A DNA stretch of 5,978 bases from Alphaproteobacteria bacterium (GCA_015654715.1 JAATGK010000431.1:1-5978); one strand, 5' to 3'; counted from the first letter of the stretch, positions 1-5,978 are shown. Numbers and translations: made by a program. The notes: a model not told the origin generated them from the letters alone.

Positions 1-1159
1 TGAACGGATTGACGCGCTGCTGAAATAGCGCCACCCACGCCAGCGCCCCCAAATGCGGCACATGATAGTAGACGCGCGGCTTGGACGGATCGGTTTGCAG
101 CATGAAACCGGTCGGCAGGCTTGGCGCATCGGCGGCGTAATACCAACCCTTGGCGTCGCGGCTGCGCGCGATGGCGGCGGCGACAGCGGTGACGTCGCGG
201 CCGTCTTGCAGCATCAGCAAGCCGGCTTGTGCGGTGCCTTCGGTCCACACCCCCGGCGCAGCTTCACTGTAGGCAAAACCGCCGCCGGCGGAGAGGCGCG
301 TCGTCGCCGTTGCGAGGGCGCCAGGAAAACGCTGCGCGCCACCCGCCAGCGCCAGAACGGGCCACAATTGCGCATCCAGCGCCAGCAAGCGGTTGGGCGT
401 GTGGCCGTCCTCGCCGGTGCCGACCGCAAAACAGCGGCATTTCTTGCTCCACATCGCTGCGACGAAATTTTCAGCTTGCCGCGCGCGCGCCGCCCAATGA
501 GCATTACCGCTATCGCGTGCCAGGCGGCCGAACGCGGCAGCGAGATCGGTGTTGTGCTCGGTCGATTTCCAGGTGTTGCGAACCGGCTCCGGCTCATGGC
601 CGAAGGTGCCACCGGAAAAGCCGCGCGGGCGCACCTCGGACCACGATTTTTCGATCGCGCGGGCGATGCGTTCGGCGCCGGAAAGATACTGCGGCGCGTG
701 CGTCTGTTGGTAGACCGTCAGCAGCGCCAGCATCGCCCAAGCCAAATTGCCGGTGTCGCTGCCGACCTGATAGCGGTCTTCCACCCACTTGTTCTCCGAC
801 GGCTCCCACCAGCCGGGCAGCGGCAACGGAAAATGTGCGACGGGACCGGCAAGATAGCCGTTGCGCAAGCGCCCATCGGTCCACCAGCGGTCATGCGCCT
901 CAGCCGCGAGCATGGCATCGGCAATTTGGGCCGCTTGATCGGGGCGTCCGCAAGCCGCCAAGGCGACCGCCGCGACCGCGTTGTCGTAAAGATAAGCGAC
1001 GTTGTGAACCGGACCGGACTCGATGGTGGGAAAACTGGCGAGGAAAACCGGGCCTTGCTGATGCACGGCGGCGGACAGCGCGACACAGGCATCGTCCGCA
1101 ACACCGGGACGGCAAACGGCCAAAAACAACAAACTCGCGGCAACAAAGGCTTTGCGCAA
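1..1159 (-). CDS. Exported (alpha/alpha)-toroid, six-hairpin glycosidase-like protein of unknown function (3' end beyond window)
   Basis: An open minus-strand frame gives 386 residues and leaves the window at its left edge. The last visible residues (VNPF) look like a natural C-terminus, so little is probably missing. Residues 1-21 form a Sec signal peptide: basic start (RK), hydrophobic core ASLLFLAV, likely cleavage after GVA before DDA. The mature protein carries regularly spaced helical motifs: YDNA (58-61), DGRLRNGY (95-102), SDTGNLAW (134-141), NTWKSTEHNTDL (195-206), WTEGTAQ (305-311) and HLGALAW (369-375). Repeated Trp/Asp/Glu-bearing motifs alternating with Ala/Leu-rich helices resemble six-hairpin glycosidase-type toroids, so a periplasmic or secreted role on a glycan is possible. 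That function is inference; I do not recognise a named family. The TTG at 1159 was chosen because GGGAGA lies six bases upstream. In-frame ATGs at 1189 and 1186 have no such site but would also keep a plausible signal peptide. It is transcribed divergently from the VOC gene. Confidence 0.85.
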   Translation of the reverse strand, partial: MRKAFVAASLLFLAVCRPGVADDACVALSAAVHQQGPVFLASFPTIESGPVHNVAYLYDNAVAAVALAACGRPDQAAQIADAMLAAEAHDRWWTDGRLRNGYLAGPVAHFPLPLPGWWEPSENKWVEDRYQVGSDTGNLAWAMLALLTVYQQTHAPQYLSGAERIARAIEKSWSEVRPRGFSGGTFGHEPEPVRNTWKSTEHNTDLAAAFGRLARDSGNAHWAARARQAENFVAAMWSKKCRCFAVGTGEDGHTPNRLLALDAQLWPVLALAGGAQRFPGALATATTRLSAGGGFAYSEAAPGVWTEGTAQAGLLMLQDGRDVTAVAAAIARSRDAKGWYYAADAPSLPTGFMLQTDPSKPRVYYHVPHLGALAWVALFQQRVNPF

Positions 1160-1165
1160 TTGGGT

Positions 1166-1171
1166 TCTCCC
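1166..1171 (-). promoter_or_regulatory. Ribosome binding site deciding a TTG start
   Basis: The minus strand reads GGGAGA, then six bases (ACCCAA), then TTG at 1159. This is the only purine-rich Shine-Dalgarno-like sequence near any candidate start of the exported protein. The ATG pair at 1189/1186 is preceded by a GC-rich palindrome arm instead. Confidence 0.5.
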
Positions 1172-1188
1172 GGAGCCGGCGAACATCA

Positions 1189-1206
1189 TCGCCGGATATC
1201 CGGCGA
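1189..1206. repeat. Perfect 18-base palindrome in the divergent intergenic region (candidate operator or leader hairpin)
   Basis: TCGCCGGATATCCGGCGA is identical to its reverse complement over all 18 bases. The half-site CCGGCGA occurs a third time, in direct orientation, at 1176-1182, extended by one A in two of the copies. The site lies 30 bases upstream of the TTG start of the exported protein and 145 bases upstream of the VOC gene. It is therefore well placed to bind a dimeric regulator of one or both divergent genes, or to fold in the minus-strand leader. Operator function is inference. In GC-rich DNA, shorter palindromes arise by chance, but 18 perfect bases in a 191-base spacer is notable. 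Confidence 0.5.
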
Positions 1207-1350
1207 AAAGCGAGGCGAACGCGGCGGGATGAACGTCGATGCCAAACTGCTGATCCCGTTGCAACCGTACCGACAATTCCACAAATTCTTCGTGGGCGAA
1301 GCACGCGCGCCTGCTCGGCTAGGCTTGCCGGGCACAATGGGGAGCGCGGC

Positions 1351-1725
1351 ATGAGCATTATCGGATCGTTGCCGACTTGCGCGTTTGTCGCGGTACGCGA
1401 CCGCGAAACCGCCAAAGCGTTTTACGGCGGCGTCTTGGGCCTGACGCTGATATCGGAAGACCCCTACGGTGTGGTCTACGCGCTGGCGGGTGCGCGCCTG
1501 CGCCTCACGCCCTTGCATGATCACCAGCCCCAGCAATACGCGGTGGCGGGCTGGAACACCGCCGATGTGCCGGCCGCCGTGCGTGCCTTGACCGCCGCCG
1601 GTATCGTCTTCGAGCGCTACAGTTTCCTGTCGCAAGACGACCTCGGCATCTGGCAAAGCGGAGAAGCGCAAGTCGCCTGGTTCAAAGACCCGGACGGTAA
1701 TGTCCTGTCGCTGGCGAGCCTTTGA
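1351..1725 (+). CDS. VOC superfamily (glyoxalase/bleomycin-resistance fold) protein
   Basis: The 124-residue product has the length and pattern of a single VOC (vicinal oxygen chelate) domain protein. It shows a first beta strand (CAFVAVRD, 10-17), the helix with AKAFYGGVLGL (21-31), a second beta-alpha-beta half with DVPAAVRALTAAGI, and the terminal signature WFKDPDGNVLSL (110-121). These proteins act in the cytoplasm as dimers, as lyases, dioxygenases or drug-binding proteins, and family membership alone does not give a reaction. The usual Glu metal ligand of the C-terminal strand (DPDGN-x-x-E) is Ser120 here, and the first strand lacks the usual His. A classical metal-dependent glyoxalase I activity is therefore unlikely; a ligand-binding or atypical role is possible. 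The ATG at 1351 is preceded by GGGGAG (1339-1344) with six bases between. The reading frame is open far upstream, but that part is antisense to the exported-protein gene. The gene is divergent from that neighbour. Confidence 0.9.
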   Translation: MSIIGSLPTCAFVAVRDRETAKAFYGGVLGLTLISEDPYGVVYALAGARLRLTPLHDHQPQQYAVAGWNTADVPAAVRALTAAGIVFERYSFLSQDDLGIWQSGEAQVAWFKDPDGNVLSLASL

Positions 1726-1747
1726 CCGCGGCATCGTGAAACGGATT

Positions 1748-1763
1748 GTGCCGGTGGCGGCAC
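1748..1763 (+). terminator. Possible short hairpin downstream of the VOC gene
   Basis: GTGCCG and CGGCAC flank a four-base loop (GTGG), and two wobble U-G pairs could extend the stem. It begins 22 bases after the VOC stop codon, where a terminator would be expected. No run of T follows, so intrinsic termination is doubtful. Confidence 0.2.
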
Positions 1764-1771
1764 GGCCATGG

Positions 1772-1801
1772 TTGACGAGTTCTTACAGATCGTCCTGTCA
1801 T
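1772..1801 (+). promoter_or_regulatory. Candidate sigma-70 type promoter for the MFS transporter gene
   Basis: TTGACG at 1772-1777 matches the -35 consensus at five of six bases. TGTCAT at 1796-1801 matches the -10 consensus at four of six, with an 18-base spacer. It would give a leader of about 60 bases before the transporter ATG. It is supported only by consensus matching and by lying in a 144-base gap. Confidence 0.3.
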
Positions 1802-1869
1802 TCGCGCATTCAGTGCCAGCTTCTTAAGATTCGCAGTGCATCCTAGGGTAGTCTTCCGGGGCTGCTGCA

Positions 1870-3090
1870 ATGTTTCGTCTTCACAAACCGGCACTGGTAC
1901 TGACCTTCTTCCTGTTCGCCCTATGGGGCGTCGGACACCGGCTGCACGACACGCTGGTACCCGAATTTGCGCGGGTTTTCGCTCTCAACAGCAGTGAACT
2001 TGTTCTCACCCAGAGCGTCTACAGTCTGATCTATCTGGTGCTGGCGATACCGGCCGCGATCTACGCCCGCACGTTCGGGTCCAAGGCCGCCATCGTATTC
2101 GGACTGGGAGCTTGGTGCGTCGGCGCCTTCCTGTTCTATCCGGCAGCGCAGCAGCACGCCTTCCTCTTCTTCCTGTTTGCCGCCGCGGTGATGAGCTCAG
2201 GTTATTTGTTTCTCGAGATCGGCGCCAATCCGCTGGTCGCCGGCATGGGCCCGCCCAAAACCGCAACGCTGCGGCTCAACTGCGCCCACGCGCTTTATCC
2301 GGTCGGCGTGCTGGTTGCGGTCTATGTCGGGCGCTGGGTGATCCTGTCGAACAACACCATGCCGTTCGACAAACTCGCCGATGCCGTGGTGCGCCCTTAC
2401 ATGGTGCTGGGCGTCATCGTTCTCGGCCTCGCCTTCGTCGTCGACCATCTGACCTTTCCCTCGCTCACCACCGAGCGCGGCAACCGCCGAACCGCCATTG
2501 CGGAATTCAACATCCTGCTGCATCAGCCGCGCTTTCTGGCCGCCATGGGGGCGCAGGCCTGCAACGTCGCCGCCATGGCCGGCACCTGGACCTTGAGCGC
2601 CTGGTATATCAAGGAAGCCATGCCGGGTGCGGCAGCACCGGTGGCGGCCGATTTCCTATTGGCGTCGCTCATCGTGTTCGCCGTCGGGCGGATCGTCGGC
2701 GCGGTGCTGATGGTGTGGTTCGATCCGTTGAAGCTCTTGGCCTTGTTCGCCGCCAGCGGTCTGATCCTGGGGGCCGTCGCCAGCGTCGAGGGGGGGCAAC
2801 TCGGCGTCTACGCCGTGGTGGCGTCCAGCTTCTCGGTCTCGATCATGTTCGCCACCATTCTCGGCGCGGCCATCAGCGATCTCGGCCCCAAGACCAAAGC
2901 GGGCACGGCGCTGATCTATATGGGCGGCTCCGGCAGCGCGATCGGGGTCGCCGCCATGCATCTGGTGTGGTCGGTGTCTTCCATCCATCTCGCGATGCTG
3001 GTGCCGACGCTGGGCTATGCCGGCGTGCTGCTGTTCGCGCTGACACAGAAGAGGATGGCCTTGCCGATCACTGCCGCCCCGAAGCCTTAG
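1870..3090 (+). CDS. MFS transporter, FucP-like sugar:proton symporter (FHS family)
   Basis: This 406-residue integral inner-membrane protein has about twelve hydrophobic segments, normal for the major facilitator superfamily. It resembles the fucose:galactose:glucose:H+ symporter family typified by E. coli FucP. TM1 reads FALWGVGHRLHDTLVPEF, with Asp27 where FucP has its essential Asp46. LEIGANPLV (115-123) places Glu116 where FucP has Glu135, followed by GP..TATLRLN (127-137) matching the GP....FRLN stretch of FucP. In FucP these two acids serve proton coupling and substrate binding, so proton-driven uptake of a hexose or deoxyhexose is the best guess; the actual substrate is unknown. The ATG at 1870 has only a weak GGGG (1858-1861) upstream but sits directly before the first membrane segment. 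No sugar catabolic or regulator gene flanks it in the window, and it appears to be transcribed alone. Confidence 0.9.
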   Translation: MFRLHKPALVLTFFLFALWGVGHRLHDTLVPEFARVFALNSSELVLTQSVYSLIYLVLAIPAAIYARTFGSKAAIVFGLGAWCVGAFLFYPAAQQHAFLFFLFAAAVMSSGYLFLEIGANPLVAGMGPPKTATLRLNCAHALYPVGVLVAVYVGRWVILSNNTMPFDKLADAVVRPYMVLGVIVLGLAFVVDHLTFPSLTTERGNRRTAIAEFNILLHQPRFLAAMGAQACNVAAMAGTWTLSAWYIKEAMPGAAAPVAADFLLASLIVFAVGRIVGAVLMVWFDPLKLLALFAASGLILGAVASVEGGQLGVYAVVASSFSVSIMFATILGAAISDLGPKTKAGTALIYMGGSGSAIGVAAMHLVWSVSSIHLAMLVPTLGYAGVLLFALTQKRMALPITAAPKP

Positions 3091-3344
3091 CCGCCCCGAC
3101 TGATTTCCATACAGTCTTTAGGGGATCGGATTATGCAACTTTCGTACGTTCCCACGCGCAAAGGCGGCGGCTTGTTGCGGTCTCATATGCCGCCGTGCTG
3201 CGGTGGAGAAATGAGGCGAAACGCAATCCATAACGGATTATAAAAGTGTCGCCGGGAACACGGAAGGCGCATCATTTTGCGTTGATTGCCGAAAGACTCT
3301 GCACCGCAATGCGTTCAGGTGAAGCTGATAGACGTGCGCAGACA
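3091..3344 (+). other. 254-base gap upstream of the oxidoreductase operon
   Basis: This spacer must hold the promoter and leader of the operon, but no convincing promoter is visible. TATAAA at 3239-3244 resembles a -10 box without a matching -35. TTGATT (3282-3287) with CGCAAT (3305-3310) has a 17-base spacer but only a partial match. CGGCGGC (3165-3171) and GCCGCCG (3189-3195) could pair around a 17-base loop. A 36-codon reading frame (3133-3243) begins with ATG eight bases after AGGGG and ends just before the in-frame GTG at 3246; its product (MQLSYVPTRKGGG...) has no recognisable features. I see no FNR-type palindrome. Confidence 0.5.
3098..3119 (+). terminator. Weak hairpin with short T run after the transporter gene
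   Basis: GACTG (3098-3102) and CAGTC (3112-3116) can pair around a nine-base loop, and TTT follows directly. It starts seven bases after the transporter stop codon. The five-pair stem and short T run make it at best a weak intrinsic terminator. Confidence 0.25.
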
Positions 3345-5120
3345 ATGACGCCGACCGACATCACCAATCCCAACATTTTCCACAAAGTCGTCGACTGCCA
3401 ATGGGCGTGTCCGGCCCATACGCCGGTGCCCGAATACATCCGCCTGATCGCGCAGGGGCGCTATACCGACGCCTATATGGTCAACTGGCAGTCCAACGTG
3501 TTTCCCGGCGTCTTGGGCCGCACCTGCGACCGCCCCTGCGAACCAGCCTGTCGGCGCGGGCGGGTCGAGAAAGAGCCGGTGGCGATCTGCCGGCTGAAGC
3601 GCGTGGCGGCCGATGCCAAGGGCGACATCGCGGCCCGACTGCCGAAACCGGCGGCGCAGAAGAACGGCAAACGCATCGCGCTGATCGGCGCGGGACCGGC
3701 GTCGCTGACCGTGGCGCGCGATCTTTTGCCGCTCGGCTATAGCTGCACGATTTTCGAAGCCGACCTTAAGCCCGGCGGCATGATGCGCACCCAAATCCCG
3801 CGGTTCCGTTTGCCCGCAGCGGTGCTCGACGAAGAGTGCGGCACCGTTATCGGTCTCGGCGCCGAGATGCGTTACGGCGTGCGGGTGGAATCGCTGAAAG
3901 CGATACTCGATCAGGGTTTCGACGCGGTGTTCGTCGGTTCGGGCGCGCCGCGCGGACGCGATGTCGACATTCCCGGACGCCACGAAGCGGCGGCGCACAT
4001 CCATATCGGTATCGACTGGCTGGCGTCGGTGTCGTTCGGCCACACGACCGCGATCGGGGCGCGCGTGGTGGTGCTGGGCGGCGGCAATACCGCGATGGAC
4101 TGCTGCCGCACCGCACGTCGGCTCGGTGGTGAGAAGGTGGATGTGGTGGTGCGCTCCGGTTTTGCCGAGATGAAGGCGAGCCCGTGGGAAAAAGACGACG
4201 CCCTCGCCGAAGACATTGGGGTCCACAATTTCCTGGTGCCGCTGGCCTTCCTCCACGAGGGCGCCAGGCTCACCGGCATCAGGTTCGAGAAGGTGCGGGC
4301 GGAATACAAGAACGGCCGCCGTAAGCTGTTACCCGCGGGCGAGCCGCCGGTGCATTTCGCCTGCGACGACGTCTTGATCGCGGTCGGCCAGGAAAATGCC
4401 TTCCCCTGGATTGAGCGCGAACTGGTCAATTTCGACGACTGGGACATGCCGGTGCTGGATGCCGCCACGCTGCAGTCCTCGCATCCGAAAGTCTTCTTCG
4501 GCGGCGATGCGGCGTTCGGGCCCAAGAATATCATCACCGCGGTGGCACACGGCCACACGGCGGCGATTTCGATCGACCTTCTCTGCCGCGGGCAAGACGT
4601 GACGGCGCGGCCGCGCCAGCGCACGACGCTCGCCAGCCAGAAGATGGGCATCCACGAATGGTCCTATGACAACGACATCTCGCTCGACTTGCGCTTCAAG
4701 GTGCCGCAGGCGCCCAAGGAAGAAACGCTGCGCGATGTGAACCGCGAAGTGGAACTCGGCTACAGCAAAGAACTGGCGCTGAAAGAAGCCGAGCACTGCC
4801 TCAATTGCGACATCGAGACGGTGTTTTCGCAAGCCTTGTGCATCGAATGCGATGCCTGCGTCGACATCTGTCCGATGGATTGCATCACTTTCACGGCCAA
4901 TGCGCCGGAAGCGGAACTGCGCACCAAGACCAAAGCGCCGGCGGCCAATACCAGTCAGGAGCTTTACGTCTCAACGGATTTGCGCTCTGGCAATGTGATG
5001 GTGAAAGACGAAGACGTCTGCCTGCATTGCGGGCTATGCGCCGAACGCTGCCCGACCGGGGCCTGGGATATGAAGAAGTTCGTTATCGACATCGCCAAGG
5101 CGACCACATGCCCCCGCTGA
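3345..5120 (+). CDS. GltD-like FAD/NAD(P)H iron-sulfur subunit of a 2-oxoacid oxidoreductase (KorC-like)
   Basis: This 591-residue cytoplasmic protein is built as an electron conduit. Residues 1-93 are an N-terminal Fe-S domain related to that of glutamate synthase small subunit and dihydropyrimidine dehydrogenase, with cysteines 18, 22, 61, 65, 69 and 82. Residues 109-240 start the FAD domain (GAGPAS, 115-120). GGGNTA (245-250) begins the NAD(P)H-binding domain, and GGDAAFGPKNIITAVAHG (386-403) is the second FAD contact typical of the GltD family. The C-terminus holds two [4Fe-4S] motifs: C499-x2-C-x2-C-x3-C509-P and C559-x2-C-x2-C-x3-C569-P, about 50 residues apart; C485 and C488 lie just before. 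Its gene overlaps that of the 2-oxoacid oxidoreductase alpha subunit, so it probably links that enzyme to NAD(P), as the gamma subunit does in Azoarcus 2-oxoglutarate:NADP+ oxidoreductase. The start is uncertain: the frame stays open upstream with ATG at 3309 and GTG at 3246. ATG 3345 was chosen because family-like sequence begins right after it, although its ribosome binding site is poor. Confidence 0.9.
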   Translation: MTPTDITNPNIFHKVVDCQWACPAHTPVPEYIRLIAQGRYTDAYMVNWQSNVFPGVLGRTCDRPCEPACRRGRVEKEPVAICRLKRVAADAKGDIAARLPKPAAQKNGKRIALIGAGPASLTVARDLLPLGYSCTIFEADLKPGGMMRTQIPRFRLPAAVLDEECGTVIGLGAEMRYGVRVESLKAILDQGFDAVFVGSGAPRGRDVDIPGRHEAAAHIHIGIDWLASVSFGHTTAIGARVVVLGGGNTAMDCCRTARRLGGEKVDVVVRSGFAEMKASPWEKDDALAEDIGVHNFLVPLAFLHEGARLTGIRFEKVRAEYKNGRRKLLPAGEPPVHFACDDVLIAVGQENAFPWIERELVNFDDWDMPVLDAATLQSSHPKVFFGGDAAFGPKNIITAVAHGHTAAISIDLLCRGQDVTARPRQRTTLASQKMGIHEWSYDNDISLDLRFKVPQAPKEETLRDVNREVELGYSKELALKEAEHCLNCDIETVFSQALCIECDACVDICPMDCITFTANAPEAELRTKTKAPAANTSQELYVSTDLRSGNVMVKDEDVCLHCGLCAERCPTGAWDMKKFVIDIAKATTCPR

Positions 5121-5978
5121 GCGCCACCAACGATTTCGTCGTCAAGTTCGCCAACATCAACGGCTCCGGTTCGGCGAGCGCCAACGAATTGTTCGCGCGC
5201 TCCATCCTGCGCATGGGCGTACCGGTCGCCTCGCGCAACATCTTCCCTTCCAATATTCAAGGTCTGCCGACCTGGTACGAAGTGCGCGTGTCGGGCGAGG
5301 GCTGGCTCGGGCGGCGCGGCGGCGTCGATCTAGTGGTGGCGCTGAATCCGCAGACGTTCGAGGCGGACATGGCTGCGGTCGAACCGGGCGGCTATCTCCT
5401 ATACGACTCGACCAAGCAGATGCCGCCGGAAAGATTCCGCAAGGATTTGACGCTGCTGCCGGTGCCGCTGACCGAGATCTGCAATCGCGCCTATGCCGAT
5501 CCGCGCCAGCGCCAGCTCTTCAAGAACATCGTTTATGTTGGCGCACTGACGAACCTGCTCGACCTGGACCTCGAAGCGGTCAAATGGCTGATCGCCGAAC
5601 AGTTCGAGACCAAGCCGAAGCTGCTGGCACCTAACATCCAGGCGCTCGGATTCGGTTTTGAATATGCGAATACCAAACTGAAAGGCGCCTGCCAGCTAAG
5701 AGTGAAGCGCCAGGACAAAGTCGGCGAGCGCATCTTCATCCAGGGCAACAACGCGGCGGCGCTCGGCTGCGTCTGGGCGGGCGCCACGGTGTGCGCCTGG
5801 TATCCGATCACGCCGTCGACCTCGCTGGCGGAGAATTTTCACCGGCATTGCCGCCGCTTCCGCGTCGATCCCGTTACCAAGAAGAACAACTTCGCCTTCC
5901 TGCAGGCCGAAGACGAAATCGCCGCCATCGGCATGGTGGTCGGCGCCAGTTGGAACGGCGCCCGCGCCTTCACCGCCA
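5108..5978 (+). CDS. 2-oxoacid:acceptor oxidoreductase alpha subunit (KorA-like), 3' end beyond window
   Basis: The visible 290 residues cover the N-terminal gamma domain and the beginning of the pyrimidine-binding domain of the PFOR/KOR superfamily. The gamma domain starts at FVVKFANINGSGSASANELF (10-29) and continues through SRNIFPSNIQGLPTWYEVRVS, typical of 2-oxoacid:ferredoxin oxidoreductases. YPITPSTSLAE (232-242) and QAEDEIAAIGM (266-276) mark the second domain, which helps bind thiamine diphosphate and coenzyme A at the interface with the beta subunit. The enzyme converts a 2-oxoacid plus CoA to acyl-CoA and CO2 with reduction of iron-sulfur clusters. The order gamma then alpha in one chain is the KorA arrangement. 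The substrate (2-oxoglutarate, pyruvate, branched-chain or other) is not decided by the visible part. ATG 5108 lies inside the end of the upstream gene (13-base overlap) with AAGG seven bases before it, which suggests translational coupling. A beta subunit gene is expected next. Confidence 0.92.
   Translation, partial: MPPLSATNDFVVKFANINGSGSASANELFARSILRMGVPVASRNIFPSNIQGLPTWYEVRVSGEGWLGRRGGVDLVVALNPQTFEADMAAVEPGGYLLYDSTKQMPPERFRKDLTLLPVPLTEICNRAYADPRQRQLFKNIVYVGALTNLLDLDLEAVKWLIAEQFETKPKLLAPNIQALGFGFEYANTKLKGACQLRVKRQDKVGERIFIQGNNAAALGCVWAGATVCAWYPITPSTSLAENFHRHCRRFRVDPVTKKNNFAFLQAEDEIAAIGMVVGASWNGARAFTA

Noticed and set aside
1112..1123. Possible lipoprotein lipobox (L-A-V-C) in the exported protein
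   Set aside because: The residue before Cys16 is Val, not Gly/Ala/Ser, and a normal signal peptidase I site (GVA before DDA) follows, so lipidation is unlikely.
53..1354. Long plus-strand open frames antisense to the exported-protein gene, including the upstream extension of the VOC frame from 229
   Set aside because: Their translations are Arg/Ala/Gly-rich and lack family motifs. The minus strand in the same stretch encodes a coherent protein with a signal peptide. The VOC domain begins only at 1351, behind its own ribosome binding site.
2112..3233. Plus-strand 373-codon frame overlapping the transporter in another frame
   Set aside because: It encodes Arg-rich, low-complexity sequence typical of a frame shadow in GC-rich DNA, while the transporter frame has clear membrane segments and FucP motifs.
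3133..3243. 36-codon reading frame with an AGGGG ribosome binding site
   Set aside because: It is not called as a gene: it is short, without recognisable features, and frames of this length are common in GC-rich spacers. It is mentioned in the spacer entry for checking by conservation.
3239..3244. TATAAA as a -10 promoter element for the oxidoreductase operon
   Set aside because: No -35-like hexamer lies 16-18 bases upstream, so the match alone is not enough to call a promoter.
3315..4651. Long minus-strand open frames opposite the flavoprotein gene
   Set aside because: They are His/Arg-rich shadows with no recognisable domain. The plus-strand frame carries FAD, NAD(P)H and Fe-S motifs throughout.

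Overview
The window is GC-rich bacterial chromosome, most like a proteobacterium and possibly an alphaproteobacterium. That placement is inferred from base composition, codon use and gene families; no rRNA or other marker is present to settle it. Gene packing is ordinary. I see no tRNA, rRNA, CRISPR array, insertion sequence or integrase.

Left part (1-1725): two divergent genes share a 191-base spacer. On the minus strand, running off the left edge, is a secreted protein of unknown function with a clear signal peptide and motifs that look like an (alpha/alpha) toroid, six-hairpin glycosidase-type fold. Its best start is a TTG preceded by a good ribosome binding site. On the plus strand is a 124-residue VOC (glyoxalase/bleomycin-resistance fold) protein. 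The spacer holds a perfect 18-base palindrome with an extra half-site, a candidate operator.

Middle (1726-3090): a single plus-strand MFS transporter of the FucP (fucose/galactose/glucose:proton symporter) type. It keeps the two acidic residues and the ANP and RLN motifs of that group. No sugar catabolic gene lies beside it in the window.

Right part (3091-5978): a 254-base gap leads into a two-gene (or longer) operon for a 2-oxoacid:acceptor oxidoreductase. The first gene encodes a 591-residue iron-sulfur flavoprotein: a GltD-like FAD/NAD(P)H module with a modified N-terminal Fe-S domain and a C-terminal 2x[4Fe-4S] ferredoxin domain. The second overlaps it by 13 bases and encodes the alpha subunit (gamma domain followed by the pyrimidine-binding domain of the PFOR/KOR family), cut by the right edge. 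A thiamine-diphosphate beta subunit is expected just downstream but is not visible. Together they are expected to oxidise a 2-oxoacid to its acyl-CoA and pass electrons through the ferredoxin domain and FAD to NAD(P)+, or the reverse. This matches the three-subunit layout described for the 2-oxoglutarate:NADP+ oxidoreductase of aromatic-degrading Azoarcus. The substrate cannot be read from this window.

The most unusual points are the altered cysteine set of the flavoprotein's N-terminal Fe-S domain, the palindrome between the divergent genes, and the unassigned exported toroid protein. No wholly new system is evident.
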